Under the pieces are notes generated by a model. The model was not told the origin of the DNA, did no database searches, and saw only the letters and a program-made list of their open reading frames with translations. From positions 1-64,000 of the forward strand of contig JAZRVF010000005.1 of the NCBI GenBank assembly GCA_045599005.1: a stretch of DNA of 64,000 bases. Reading direction: 5' to 3'. Source of the stretch: Treponema_I sp045599005 (GTDB lineage Bacteria; Spirochaetota; Spirochaetia; Treponematales; Treponemataceae). Positions within the stretch are counted from its first letter, which is position 1, and each line of letters begins with the position of its first letter. The translations under genes and the position numbers were made by a program. Positions 15,295 through 24,115 of this stretch are shown piece by piece.

Positions 15295-16539
15295 TTATTC
15301 CGTCCATAATTCTGCAAGAGCAACCACAGTTTTCTGTGCTGCCGTCATCTGATCCAGTGAAGCCCATTCGTAGCGTGAATGGAAATTGTGTCCGCCTGTA
15401 AACATATTAGGTGTAGGAATACCCATTTCTGTAAGCCGTGAGCCGTCAGTTCCTCCGCGGATGGCACTGAAGTAAGGTTCAAGACCGACTGATTCAACCG
15501 CTTTGACAAGTTTCTCAAGAACAGCAGGATTTTTATCCAGCTCCTCTTTCATGTTAAGGTACTGTTTTGTGTGTTTTACGGTAACTTTGCTGCCTTTATT
15601 CACAGTCTCCACAGTTTTTGCAATCATTTCGATTGTCTCAAGCCGTTTTTTCATTCCTTCAGCAGAAAAATCACGGACGTAGAGAGTGACGGAAGCTTTC
15701 TCAATGTTTCCTTCCATATACATAACAGCATAGAATCCCTGGAAGCCGTCTGTGGTTTCAGGAGCTTCGTGGCGGGGAAGCATTGAGACGAAACTTGCAG
15801 CCATCACCGAGCCGTTCACCATGCCGGGGCGGGCTGTTCCTGTATGCATTGCGACGCCTTCAAAGGAAATCTCGCTTTTGTACGCATTGAAACATTCTGC
15901 CTCAAGTTCGCATACGTGACCGCCGTCCAGAGTGTAGCACTGTTTTGACTGGATCCAGTCAACAGGAACTTTGTCCATACCGTGACCTGTCTCTTCATCA
16001 GGAGAAAAAATCACCTCAATCTGACCGTGTTTCTTCTCAGGATGAGCGATCAGTTCCTCAAGAGCTGTCATAATGACTGCAATACCTGCCTTGTCATCAG
16101 CACCAAGGAGTGTTGTTCCGTCAGTAGTGATGATTGTCTCGCGGTTTTTACCTGCCGATGCAAGATAGCGGTCTTTTGCAGGATCCAGAACAATTCCCTC
16201 TTTAAGAGTAAGAATCCGGCCGTCATAGTTTTCCACAACCTGTGGATTCACATTCTGTCCGCTTACATCAGGAGCAGTGTCCATGTGGGCAAGAAGTCCG
16301 ATGGAAGGAACCGATTCGCAGCCTGGTGTGGCAGGAAGCCGCGCGCAGACGTATGAATGGGGAGATATGGTAACATCGCTGATTCCGATTGAACGGAGTT
16401 CATCAGCAAGCACATGCGCAAACTCAGTTTCGCGGGGAGAGGAAGGAATTACACCTGCATCCGCCTGTTCCTGGACGCTGGTTGTCCAGATTTTTGTGTA
16501 TCCGATAAAACGGTCAAGAAGTTTTTTATTGATTTCCAT
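15295..16539 (-). CDS. pepT: Peptidase T (tripeptide aminopeptidase)
   Basis: A 414-residue cytosolic M20 metallopeptidase releasing the N-terminal residue of tripeptides. Metal-binding motifs: LLAHMDTAPDVSG near 85, GADDKAGIAVIM near 150, and FSPDEETGHGMD near 185 with the catalytic Glu; the dimerisation domain follows and the family C-terminus GGHNFHSRYEW is present. Upstream gene of murA, whose start lies directly after its stop. The promoter TTGCTC-17-TATTGT ends six bases before ATG 16539, so the message is probably leaderless. Confidence 0.95.
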   Translation of the reverse strand: MEINKKLLDRFIGYTKIWTTSVQEQADAGVIPSSPRETEFAHVLADELRSIGISDVTISPHSYVCARLPATPGCESVPSIGLLAHMDTAPDVSGQNVNPQVVENYDGRILTLKEGIVLDPAKDRYLASAGKNRETIITTDGTTLLGADDKAGIAVIMTALEELIAHPEKKHGQIEVIFSPDEETGHGMDKVPVDWIQSKQCYTLDGGHVCELEAECFNAYKSEISFEGVAMHTGTARPGMVNGSVMAASFVSMLPRHEAPETTDGFQGFYAVMYMEGNIEKASVTLYVRDFSAEGMKKRLETIEMIAKTVETVNKGSKVTVKHTKQYLNMKEELDKNPAVLEKLVKAVESVGLEPYFSAIRGGTDGSRLTEMGIPTPNMFTGGHNFHSRYEWASLDQMTAAQKTVVALAELWTE

Positions 16540-16545
16540 TGTTAA

Positions 16546-16574
16546 ACAATACCGCAGATTCGGTCAGTGAGCAA
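16546..16574 (-). promoter_or_regulatory. Promoter of pepT-murA, leaderless
   Basis: TTGCTC (16569-16574), 17 bases, TATTGT (16546-16551), six bases to ATG 16539; no Shine-Dalgarno. Confidence 0.65.
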
Positions 16575-16646
16575 TGGGGACGGCTGCTGTGAAAAACCAT
16601 GTCTATTGACGAAGTGTGAAAAACTCATGAAGATTGAAGATCAATT

Positions 16647-17963
16647 ATGGTTGAATACAAGAAAAAACTGCTTCGGATCTTTGTTCCGATCATGCTCAGC
16701 AATCTGATTTCCCAGATCCAGATGCTGATTGACAGAATATTCCTGGGACGCATGGATATCCTTTTCATGAGCGCGGTAGGAAACGCGACTGCCCCGTTAT
16801 GGACCACAATGTCTTTTGTGTTCTCACTTTCAATGGGTGCCTCAATCCTGATAAGTCAGTCGGTCGGTGCAGATAATCTTCCTAAGGCAAAGGAATATGC
16901 GGCATCAATGATAAAATTCCACAACATTGTCCCAATTGTCCTGTTCCTTTTCTGGACTTTCGGAAGTCCTGCGGTTTTCAGGCTCATGGGAGTGTCGGAG
17001 AACGTGCTCAGACTCTGTGTAAGTTACACAAGACTTTATGCCCCTGTCTTCCTGATCCTGGGACTTGGCGCTTCCTATTCGGTGGTCTTCCAGACCTCAA
17101 ACTTCACAAAGCCGCTTGTTGCCTATGGTCTGATAAGATCCATCGTAAACATCATCCTTGATTATGTGCTGATTTTCGGAAAGTTCGGCTTTCCCAGGAT
17201 GGAGATAACCGGTGCCGCTCTGGGCACAACAATTGCCGAGTATGTGGGCGCATTCTATCTGCTTTATGTGACAGTGGCCAAACGGAAACAGTTTTTTACA
17301 AGCCCGGACCTTAAGACGATTCTTCATGCAAAAATCCTTCCTTACCTGAGATCAATCAGGCTGGGACTGAACGCTGCCTGTGAGGACCTGCTCTGGAATG
17401 TGGGAAATCTCTGCATCATCAGAATTCTCAACACAATCAGCGAAGAAGCTGCGGGCATTTATTCCATGGCATTCTCCATTGAACTGATTGTTGTGGTTGT
17501 CATGGGAGCATTGGGAAGCGGAACACTGACTCTGACCGGTGAAGCAACGGGTGCAAAAAATCTTAAGCTTTATCGTTCAGTGGTAAGAACTGCAATCACC
17601 TGGTCATTCATTTCTGCCGCGGCGGCCTTTGTTTTTGTTGCAGCTTTCCCAAGACTTACACTCAGCCTGTTCACCACAGACAGTGCGGTCATTGAAATGT
17701 CGGTGGTCTTTGTAATAATGGTTGCCGGAAACCTTTTCGGAAAAGCAACGAACATAATTGTCGGAAGCGGCATCCGCGGCTACGGTGACACAAAATGGAT
17801 GCTGATCACACAGATCTTCGGAACGGTTGAAGTTGTGGGCATTGCTGCTCTGTGCGTGTTTGTTTTCCAGTGGGGAATGCTCGGTGTGTTTGTCGCCGTA
17901 CTTTACGATGAGGCATTCAGGGCAATTGTGAACACTGTCAGGTTTCTGAAAGTTAAATTTTAA
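16647..17963 (+). CDS. MATE-family efflux transporter
   Basis: A 438-residue inner-membrane protein with about twelve hydrophobic segments in two related halves. The N-terminal half has the family sequence (PIMLSNLISQIQMLIDRIFLG) and the SMGASILISQSVGADN loop; the second half repeats it (MGALGSGTLTLTGEATGAKN). MATE pumps export drugs or metabolites in exchange for sodium or protons. The ribosome site is weak (GAAGA). TTGACG at 16605-16610 may be its -35 box. It stands alone between pepT and the feo genes. Confidence 0.92.
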   Translation: MVEYKKKLLRIFVPIMLSNLISQIQMLIDRIFLGRMDILFMSAVGNATAPLWTTMSFVFSLSMGASILISQSVGADNLPKAKEYAASMIKFHNIVPIVLFLFWTFGSPAVFRLMGVSENVLRLCVSYTRLYAPVFLILGLGASYSVVFQTSNFTKPLVAYGLIRSIVNIILDYVLIFGKFGFPRMEITGAALGTTIAEYVGAFYLLYVTVAKRKQFFTSPDLKTILHAKILPYLRSIRLGLNAACEDLLWNVGNLCIIRILNTISEEAAGIYSMAFSIELIVVVVMGALGSGTLTLTGEATGAKNLKLYRSVVRTAITWSFISAAAAFVFVAAFPRLTLSLFTTDSAVIEMSVVFVIMVAGNLFGKATNIIVGSGIRGYGDTKWMLITQIFGTVEVVGIAALCVFVFQWGMLGVFVAVLYDEAFRAIVNTVRFLKVKF

Positions 17964-17989
17964 GGACTTCAGGCTGTCTTGAGCGGTGC

Positions 17990-18039
17990 CGGGCTGTCTC
18001 AAAAGCTCAACTTGCGGTCATTACTTATTGGACAGCCCG
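17990..18039. other. Inverted repeat downstream of MATE gene
   Basis: CGGGCTGTC (17990-17998) and GACAGCCCG (18031-18039) are perfectly complementary with a 32-base loop. No T run follows, so it may be a weak or Rho-assisted terminator. The same GGCTGTC/GACAGCC arms are used in the murA terminator. Confidence 0.5.
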
Positions 18040-18121
18040 CTGGCAGGATTTCGGCGGAAGTGCAGTTTTTTTACCAACAGTGTAAGAAATCTGAAAACTC
18101 GACATTTGACCATGTAAAGTG

Positions 18122-18150
18122 TTGACATTCGGAAAAAGTTAGTGTACTCT
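18122..18150 (+). promoter_or_regulatory. feo operon promoter
   Basis: TTGACA (18122-18127), 17 bases, TACTCT (18145-18150). The -10 box lies inside the dyad at 18137-18154. Confidence 0.65.
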
Positions 18151-18154
18151 AACT
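18137..18154. promoter_or_regulatory. DtxR-like operator over the feo promoter
   Basis: AGTTAG-TGTACT-CTAACT, an 18-bp dyad with six-base arms matching perfectly. The TTAG...CTAA pattern resembles DtxR/IdeR/TroR metal-repressor sites. It covers the -10 box, as expected for iron repression of ferrous iron uptake. Confidence 0.6.
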
Positions 18155-18188
18155 AGTGTTAATGAAAGCTAACTTTGAGGAGACTGAC

Positions 18189-18410
18189 ATGCCACTATCT
18201 GAAATGAACCCTGAGAAAGAATACCTTATTGTAAGTATTTCAACCGACGATGAAGAATTCAGATCTTTTCTGTTTACTCTGGGCTGTTATTCCGGAGAAA
18301 AGATTATTCTTGTTGCAAAGAAACGCAGAAATCTGACGATCGGGGTGAAGGACGCCCGCTACACGATTGACCGGGAACTGGCTGACGTGATTGAAGTGGA
18401 AGCCGCCTGA
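18189..18410 (+). CDS. feoA: Ferrous iron transport protein A
   Basis: A 73-residue cytoplasmic SH3-like protein needed for FeoB function. ATG 18189 is chosen for the GAGGAG site eight bases upstream; an ATG at 18162 has none. The sequence has the FeoA pattern: SEMNPEKEYLIVSI, a central FTLGCYSGEKIILVAKKR stretch in place of the usual LG-GxP core, and an IDRELADVIEVE end. It is the first gene of feoA-feoB-feoB-associated, behind an iron-type operator. Confidence 0.9.
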   Translation: MPLSEMNPEKEYLIVSISTDDEEFRSFLFTLGCYSGEKIILVAKKRRNLTIGVKDARYTIDRELADVIEVEAA

Positions 18411-18452
18411 TCAGTGGAAAAATCAGATGTAAAGGAACGTATCTGCAAAAGA

Positions 18453-18468
18453 GTTAGTTTTAACTAAC
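18453..18468. promoter_or_regulatory. Perfect 16-bp palindrome between feoA and feoB
   Basis: GTTAGTT-TT-AACTAAC sits directly before the AGAGGAG ribosome site of feoB. It may be a second metal-repressor operator or, as RNA, a small hairpin that affects feoB translation. Confidence 0.6.
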
Positions 18469-18485
18469 AGAGGAGATGAAAAAAG

Positions 18486-20474
18486 ATGAGAATTGCTTTG
18501 ACCGGAAATCCCAACTCCGGAAAAACAACAATGTTCAATGCTCTAACCGGCTGCAGTGAACATGTAGGAAACTGGGCCGGTGTTACTGTTGACCGGAAAG
18601 AGTTTGAGATAAGGCCGGAATTTACCGGAGGAGCAAAGGGAATAATCGCTGTTGATCTTCCGGGTGCCTATTCAATGAGTCCCTTTACGAACGAAGAAAG
18701 TATCACTTCAGCTTATGTGAAAAATGAAAACCCGGATGCAATCATCAATATTGTGGATGCAACAAATCTGAGCAGGAGCCTGTTCTTTACTACCCAGCTT
18801 CTTGAACTGGGGATTCCCGTTGTTGTGGCATTGAACAAAAGTGACGTCAATGAGAAAAAAGGTACAGAAATCAATGAGAAGCTGCTGGCGGAAAAACTTG
18901 GCTGCCCGGTGGTAAAAACTGTTGCGGAAAAGGCAGGGAATCTTGCTGCCGCCGTAAAAGCTGCTGTTGAAGCTTCCGGAAAAGAGCAGAAGGCACCTTA
19001 TAAAGCAGAAAAAATGGATGTTACGGACAAGACTTCGGTTGAAGCTTCTGACCGTGCCCGTTTTGAGTTCGTAAAATCTCTGGTTTCTGAGACAGAAACA
19101 AAGAAAACATCTGCAAAAGAAATTTCAAGATCAGATAAAATTGACAGGATAATTGCCCATCCAGTTCTGGGGCTGTTTATCTTTGCGGCAGTCATGTGGC
19201 TGGTTTTCTATATCTCCCAGTCAACTGTGGGCACATGGCTCAGTGAGCTTCTTGTCGGATTGATAGGATCCTTCCAGGAATTTGTGGCGGGCGCACTTGA
19301 AGACGCGAATCCGATCCTTACGGCAATTCTTGCGGACGGAATTATTGGCGGCGTAGGTGCTGTCGTAGGATTCCTGCCTCTTGTCATGATCATGTACTTT
19401 CTTATTGCGCTGCTTGAAGACTGCGGTTACATGGCCCGTGCGACAGTTGTCCTGGATCCTGTCTTCAAGCGTGTAGGTCTTTCCGGGAAATCAGTGATTC
19501 CTATGGTGATCGGTACCGGATGTGGTGTTCCTGCAATCATGGCCTGCCGCACAATCAAAAATGAACGTGAACGCCGCGCAACAGCAATGCTCTGTACTTT
19601 CATGCCCTGCGGTGCAAAACTTCCTGTGATTGCGCTCTTTGCCGGTGCTTTTTTTCCTGAGGCAACATGGGTCGGTCCTGTAATGTATTTTGTGGGAATC
19701 GGACTGATTCTTCTGGGTGCACTTCTGATCAAAGCGGTCAACGGCGCAAAATTCCGCAGAAATTTCTTCATTATCGAGCTTCCTGAATACAAAGCTCCCA
19801 GCCTTAAGTTCGCATTAAAGTCAATGCTTGAACGCGGTAAGGCATACATCGTGAAGGCAGGGACAATCATTCTGCTCTGCAACACGATCGTTCAGATTAT
19901 GGCCACATTTACACCGACTTTCCAGGAGGCGGCAGAAGACGGAGCAGACTCAATCCTTGCAATGATTGCTTCGCCTTTTGCTGTTCTTCTGGTTCCGGTT
20001 GTCGGTATTGCCTGCTGGCAGCTTGCGGCTGCGGCGATTACAGGCTTTATTGCAAAAGAGAATGTTGTGGGTACACTGGCCACAGTTTTTGCAATCACAA
20101 ACTTTATAGATACCGAAGAACTTGAGATGGTTGAAGGCGCCGGAAGCGAAGTCGCCATAATCATGGGGATTACAAAAGTTGCCGCTCTGGCATATCTTAT
20201 GTTCAACCTGTACACACCGCCCTGTTTTGCGGCTCTTGGTGCCATGCGCTCCGAAATGAAATCCCGGAAATGGTTCTGGGGCGGTGTGGGCTTTATGCTC
20301 AGTACCGGCTACATTGTCGGTTTCCTGGTGTTCCAGTTCGGGACACTTTTTACAACCGGCAGTTTCGGTCCCGGATTTATCGGTGGGCTGATTTTTACTA
20401 TACTTGTTGCAGTGCTTTTTGTGTATCTTTGCATCCGTGCTGAAAAGAATCTGAAGAAAGAATACCAGAACTGA
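18486..20474 (+). CDS. feoB: Ferrous iron transporter B
   Basis: A 662-residue inner-membrane Fe(II) transporter with an N-terminal G domain. G1 GNPNSGKTT (residues 7-15), G3 DLPGAYSM near 58, G4 NKSD near 118; a helical guanine-dissociation-inhibitor-like linker follows. Two Gate (nucleoside-recognition) regions in the membrane part carry GTGCGVPAIMACRTIKNERE and the later AAITGFIAKENVVGTLA. The length is slightly short for the family but complete. AGAGGAG lies before ATG 18486. Co-transcribed with feoA and the Cys-rich partner. Confidence 0.97.
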   Translation: MRIALTGNPNSGKTTMFNALTGCSEHVGNWAGVTVDRKEFEIRPEFTGGAKGIIAVDLPGAYSMSPFTNEESITSAYVKNENPDAIINIVDATNLSRSLFFTTQLLELGIPVVVALNKSDVNEKKGTEINEKLLAEKLGCPVVKTVAEKAGNLAAAVKAAVEASGKEQKAPYKAEKMDVTDKTSVEASDRARFEFVKSLVSETETKKTSAKEISRSDKIDRIIAHPVLGLFIFAAVMWLVFYISQSTVGTWLSELLVGLIGSFQEFVAGALEDANPILTAILADGIIGGVGAVVGFLPLVMIMYFLIALLEDCGYMARATVVLDPVFKRVGLSGKSVIPMVIGTGCGVPAIMACRTIKNERERRATAMLCTFMPCGAKLPVIALFAGAFFPEATWVGPVMYFVGIGLILLGALLIKAVNGAKFRRNFFIIELPEYKAPSLKFALKSMLERGKAYIVKAGTIILLCNTIVQIMATFTPTFQEAAEDGADSILAMIASPFAVLLVPVVGIACWQLAAAAITGFIAKENVVGTLATVFAITNFIDTEELEMVEGAGSEVAIIMGITKVAALAYLMFNLYTPPCFAALGAMRSEMKSRKWFWGGVGFMLSTGYIVGFLVFQFGTLFTTGSFGPGFIGGLIFTILVAVLFVYLCIRAEKNLKKEYQN

Positions 20475-20506
20475 CACTTGCAGTTCTGTACGGAACAGGA
20501 GGTTTT

Positions 20507-20653
20507 ATGGCAACAGTAATTGTTCTTGCAGTGATTGTGGCTGCGGTTACTATAGCGGTGAAGACAATCATGAGAAACAAGGCAAAAGGAAAGTGTACCG
20601 GCTGTCCCTGTGCAGGAAGCTGTCCGAAACATTCCTGTTCATGTGATTCCTGA
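20507..20653 (+). CDS. FeoB-associated Cys-rich membrane protein
   Basis: A 48-residue protein with AGGAGG five bases before ATG 20507. Residues 3-18 form one membrane helix (TVIVLAVIVAAVTIAV), then a basic stretch, then a short Cys-rich tail with six Cys (CTGCPC...CPKHSCSC). This matches the small FeoB-associated family that follows feoB in many anaerobes and may hand over or sense ferrous iron at the membrane. Last gene of the feo operon. Confidence 0.9.
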   Translation: MATVIVLAVIVAAVTIAVKTIMRNKAKGKCTGCPCAGSCPKHSCSCDS

Positions 20654-20740
20654 TGCCGGCACAATCCGGAAACTGCTGGAGAAGATCTGAAAAAAGCCTT
20701 TCATTGTGAGCGGTAAAAACAAGTTTTTTGTCGAGGAATC

Positions 20741-20746
20741 TATAAT
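20741..20746 (+). promoter_or_regulatory. -10 box before ZIP gene
   Basis: TATAAT 23 bases before ATG 20770; the -35 region is poor. Suggests the ZIP gene has its own promoter apart from feo. Confidence 0.45.
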
Positions 20747-20769
20747 TACCTGTATTGCAGGAGGTCATC

Positions 20770-21546
20770 ATGTGGTTTGCAGTCTTGATACCGTTTTTAG
20801 GAACGGCACTGGGTTCAGCCTGTGTATTTCTTTTCCGGAATATCGGAAAGAAAGTTGATAAAATCCTTTCCGGATTTGCAGCCGGTGTCATGATTGCCGC
20901 CAGTGTGTGGAGCCTCCTGATTCCCGCGATGGAACAGGCTGAGCAGACTTCCGGCATGGGCAAACTGTCTTTCATTCCTGCCGTTGTCGGATTTCTTCTT
21001 GGAATCGGATTCCTGCTGCTGATTGACGGACTTGTTCCCCATCTGCACATGAACAGCGACAGACCTGAAGGTATCAGGTCAAGTCTGTCAAAACATGCGA
21101 TGATGCTTCTGGCTGTGACAATACACAACATCCCTGAGGGAATGGCGGTCGGTGTTGTGTATGCGGCGATGCTTACCCAGGGTTCCGGAATCAGTTACGG
21201 TGCTGCCATTGCTCTTGCTGTGGGTATTGCCATTCAGAATTTTCCCGAGGGAGCAATCCTGTCTCTTCCTCTGCACCAGAGCGGCATGAAGAAAAGGCAC
21301 GCATTTCTTTTCGGGACTCTTTCCGGTGCTGTTGAACCTATAAGCACTGTCCTGGTGATTCTGCTTTCCTCATTCTTTACGACTGTCCTGCCATACTGCC
21401 TGAGTTTTGCCGCCGGTGCAATGCTTTACGTGGTTGTTGAGGAACTGATTCCTGAGATGTCTGAAGGTGAGCATTCAAACATCGGTGTTGTGGCTTTTTC
21501 CTTAGGTTTTGTCCTGATGATGATTCTGGACGTTGCCTTCGGGTGA
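20770..21546 (+). CDS. ZIP-family divalent metal transporter
   Basis: A 258-residue inner-membrane transporter; GGAGG seven bases before ATG 20770 rules out the upstream TTG. Eight hydrophobic segments. Membrane segment four has HNIPEGMAVGV and segment five IQNFPEGAILSLPL, which hold the metal-site His/Asn/Glu residues of the ZIP family (ZupT-like). Imports zinc, iron or manganese. Its place after the feo operon fits metal supply, but the metal is not predictable from sequence. Confidence 0.93.
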   Translation: MWFAVLIPFLGTALGSACVFLFRNIGKKVDKILSGFAAGVMIAASVWSLLIPAMEQAEQTSGMGKLSFIPAVVGFLLGIGFLLLIDGLVPHLHMNSDRPEGIRSSLSKHAMMLLAVTIHNIPEGMAVGVVYAAMLTQGSGISYGAAIALAVGIAIQNFPEGAILSLPLHQSGMKKRHAFLFGTLSGAVEPISTVLVILLSSFFTTVLPYCLSFAAGAMLYVVVEELIPEMSEGEHSNIGVVAFSLGFVLMMILDVAFG

Positions 21547-21548
21547 TA

Positions 21549-21615
21549 AAAAAAACGCGCTGACCTGATTCCAGAGGATTTCTCCAGAGGAAATTTCAGT
21601 TTTCAGCGCGCTTTT
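21549..21615. terminator. Bidirectional terminator
   Basis: CGCGCTGA and TCAGCGCG arms flanked by A-run and T-run, with an inner CCTCTGGAG/CTCCAGAGG-like stem. Serves the ZIP gene and the convergent alcohol dehydrogenase. Confidence 0.8.
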
Positions 21616-21636
21616 ACTACGGTTTCTGCTGACAGA

Positions 21637-22815
21637 TCAAATCATCAGTCTGTAAATGTTCTCAACGTCTTTCTGCTCAAGAACGGTAAAGCCATATACT
21701 TTGCCGGAACCTGAACCGTTTCCGTAGCAGCAGGTGTATGCCAGTTTTTCAATATCCTCTTCTTTTGCTCCCAGTTCCTCAAAATTTCTTGGCATTCCGA
21801 TGGAAATCAGGAAGTTTCTAAGTGCTTCAATACCGGCTTTTGCTGTGTTCTCAGGGTTTGCGAAATCCATCTGGCAGCCCCAGACACGCACTGCAATCTG
21901 TGCGAAACGCATCACGTCGTGCTTCATGTTGTAAGTGAATACAGCGGGCATTGTGACTGCAAGACCTGCACCGTGGGCACAGTCGTAAAGGGCAGAAAGT
22001 TCGTGCTCAATGTTGTGGCTGATCCAGTCCTGGGAACGGCCTACACCGCAGGCATTGTTGTGTGCCATCATTCCGGCCCACATGATGTTTGCGCGGGATT
22101 CATAATCATCAGAATCCTGCACGGCTTTGGGTCCCTGGCTTACCATTGCAAGAATCAGGGCCTCAATCATGCGGTCTGTTGTCTCAACATTCTTTGTGTT
22201 TGTAAGATAGCGTTCATAAAGATGGGCAATAATGTCAGTGATTCCGCAGGCTGTCTGGTATGCAGGCAGTGTCTGTGTCAATGCGGGGTTCAGGATTGAG
22301 AACTTCGGTCTGTAAGCCTCTGAACTGGCACCGCGTTTAAGCATGCCTTCCTCTTTTGTGATCACTGAGTCCGGTGAACCTTCGGAACCGGCGGCAGAAA
22401 TTGTAAGGACTGTTCCGATGGGAAGAGCTTTCTCAATGGGTTTTCCTGAGTAAAAATCCCAGAAATCTCCCTCATAAAGAGTTCCTGCAGCAATTGCTTT
22501 TGCAGAGTCAATAACGCTTCCTCCACCAACTGCAAGAATGAAGTCAATGTTTTCTTTGCGGCACAGATCAATTCCTTCGTAAACAAGACCGCTTCTGGGA
22601 TTCGGTTTTACACCGCCCAGTTCAATAAAAGAAACGGAAGCCTTTGTAAGAGATGCTTTCACTCTGTCCAGAAGGCCTGAGCGGATTACTGAACCGCCTC
22701 CAAAATGAATGAGGACTTTTGATCCTCCGAATCTTTTTACCAGATCACCACAGTCATTCTCACGGTCTTTGCCGAATGCAAAATAAGTGGGTGCATAAAA
22801 ATTGAAATTATCCAT
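21637..22815 (-). CDS. Iron-containing alcohol dehydrogenase (butanol dehydrogenase type)
   Basis: A 392-residue group III alcohol dehydrogenase reducing aldehydes with NAD(P)H. ATG 22815 has AGGAG eight bases upstream. The nucleotide-binding GGGSVIDSAKAIAAG lies near 100, and the metal ligands fall in the IEHELSALYDCAHGAGLAV region (near 265-280) and the preceding helices. The sequence MPAVFTYNMKHDVMRFAQ is typical of clostridial butanol dehydrogenase relatives. Single gene. Its role is probably fermentation of ethanol-type products. Confidence 0.92.
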   Translation of the reverse strand: MDNFNFYAPTYFAFGKDRENDCGDLVKRFGGSKVLIHFGGGSVIRSGLLDRVKASLTKASVSFIELGGVKPNPRSGLVYEGIDLCRKENIDFILAVGGGSVIDSAKAIAAGTLYEGDFWDFYSGKPIEKALPIGTVLTISAAGSEGSPDSVITKEEGMLKRGASSEAYRPKFSILNPALTQTLPAYQTACGITDIIAHLYERYLTNTKNVETTDRMIEALILAMVSQGPKAVQDSDDYESRANIMWAGMMAHNNACGVGRSQDWISHNIEHELSALYDCAHGAGLAVTMPAVFTYNMKHDVMRFAQIAVRVWGCQMDFANPENTAKAGIEALRNFLISIGMPRNFEELGAKEEDIEKLAYTCCYGNGSGSGKVYGFTVLEQKDVENIYRLMI

Positions 22816-22949
22816 GCTAAAATCTCCTGTAATCAATTAAACACCATAAATGTTGTGTTTGCCATAGAGAATTTGATAGACTGAAAAAAAGAGACTTTTT
22901 TCAGTGTTTTTTACTCCATATGTCATGTTTTGTGGAATGGACGGAGTGA

Positions 22950-24026
22950 ATGAGGGAGAGAGATTTGAAAAAAATTGTTTTATCAGTGATTTTCGTTATA
23001 TTTTGCGCAGGACTTTTTGCCGCCGGACAGAAGGAACCTGTTGAGAAACGGATTTTTCTTTATGGGGAAAGCCACGGCGTAAAAGCAATCTACGAATACG
23101 AGCTTGCAGAATGGCAGGAATATTACGCTGATGGAATGCGTCATCTGTTTGTGGAAACATCTTATTCTCAGGCCATGCTTTTGAATGAATGGATGAAAGC
23201 GGAAAATGATGATCTTCTGATGTTTGTCTATCAGAATCTGGAAGGAACGGCGTTGCACACGGAGGATTTTCCCGCATTTTACCGTGCAATAAAAGAAACA
23301 TGTCCTGAAACGGTTTTTCACGGCACTGACATTGAGCATCAGTTTAATTCAATCGGTCAGTATTATCTGATGCTTCTGGATGAAAGAGGGCTGAGGGATT
23401 CTGAAGACTGGCAGATTGTTGTGGAAAACGGACAGGCGGCCCTTTCTTTTTACGGGGCAGATTACGGAGAGCAGGACTGGCTGGTCAGGGAAAAAGCGAT
23501 GATTGCCAACTTTGAGCGGGAATTTGATGCACTTCCGGAAAATGAGAAAATAATGGGTATTTATGGCAGTGCCCATACAATAATCGGTATAAAAGACCTG
23601 AGCGGAAAAATCGACAATATGGCGACTCAGCTTAAAAAAGATTACAGAAAACTGGGCGACATCATTGAATCCCAGGACATCTCATGGATTGAAAAGGAAA
23701 TTCCGCCCCTCAGGACTGATGAATTTGAGATCAACGGGAAAGTTTACAAAGCTGAATATTTTGGTGAGCAGGATCTTACTCCATACTTCGCCCAGTTCAA
23801 AAGCAGGAAATTCTGGCGCATTCTTGGGGCGGCAGATGACTTTAAGAAATTCAAATCCTCCGGTAATTATCTGCCTTTCAACAATTATCCGATGAATATA
23901 AAAGAAAAAGATATTCTCCGGATTGAGTACCTTTTGTCTGATGATTCAATAAGTGTTGAATACTACAGAAATGACGGAAAATTCTATGACAATGTGCCCA
24001 GCACGAACCAACTGATCATCAGGTAA
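22950..24026 (+). CDS. Exported TIKI/EreA/ChaN-like protein
   Basis: A 358-residue exported protein. The N-terminus is a signal peptide with a possible lipobox (VIFC, near residue 19). The first domain (about 30-225) carries two GxxH motifs, GESH near 38 and GSAH near 208, plus a conserved acidic VETS segment; this pattern is shared by the TIKI/TraB, erythromycin esterase and ChaN-like families. The rest (230-358) is unrecognised. Start at ATG 22950 follows CGGAG; an in-frame TTG 22965 is possible. Could be a metal-dependent hydrolase or heme-binding protein; substrate unknown. Confidence 0.6.
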   Translation: MRERDLKKIVLSVIFVIFCAGLFAAGQKEPVEKRIFLYGESHGVKAIYEYELAEWQEYYADGMRHLFVETSYSQAMLLNEWMKAENDDLLMFVYQNLEGTALHTEDFPAFYRAIKETCPETVFHGTDIEHQFNSIGQYYLMLLDERGLRDSEDWQIVVENGQAALSFYGADYGEQDWLVREKAMIANFEREFDALPENEKIMGIYGSAHTIIGIKDLSGKIDNMATQLKKDYRKLGDIIESQDISWIEKEIPPLRTDEFEINGKVYKAEYFGEQDLTPYFAQFKSRKFWRILGAADDFKKFKSSGNYLPFNNYPMNIKEKDILRIEYLLSDDSISVEYYRNDGKFYDNVPSTNQLIIR

Positions 24027-24051
24027 AACTGATTTTTTGCACGACAAAAAA

Positions 24052-24096
24052 GAAAGCCTGCTCTCCAGCTTTTTCACTGGATTGCAGGCTTTTTTA
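24052..24096. terminator. Bidirectional terminator
   Basis: AAAGCCTGC, an inner CTCCAG/CTGGA-type stem, GCAGGCTTTTTT; lies between two convergent genes. Confidence 0.88.
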
Positions 24097-24115
24097 TGCG
24101 GGAACTGCCCCGGGA

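Noticed and set aside
17990..18039. Riboswitch or classical terminator before feoA
   Set aside because: The stem is perfect but has no T run and no known aptamer core; reported only as an inverted repeat.
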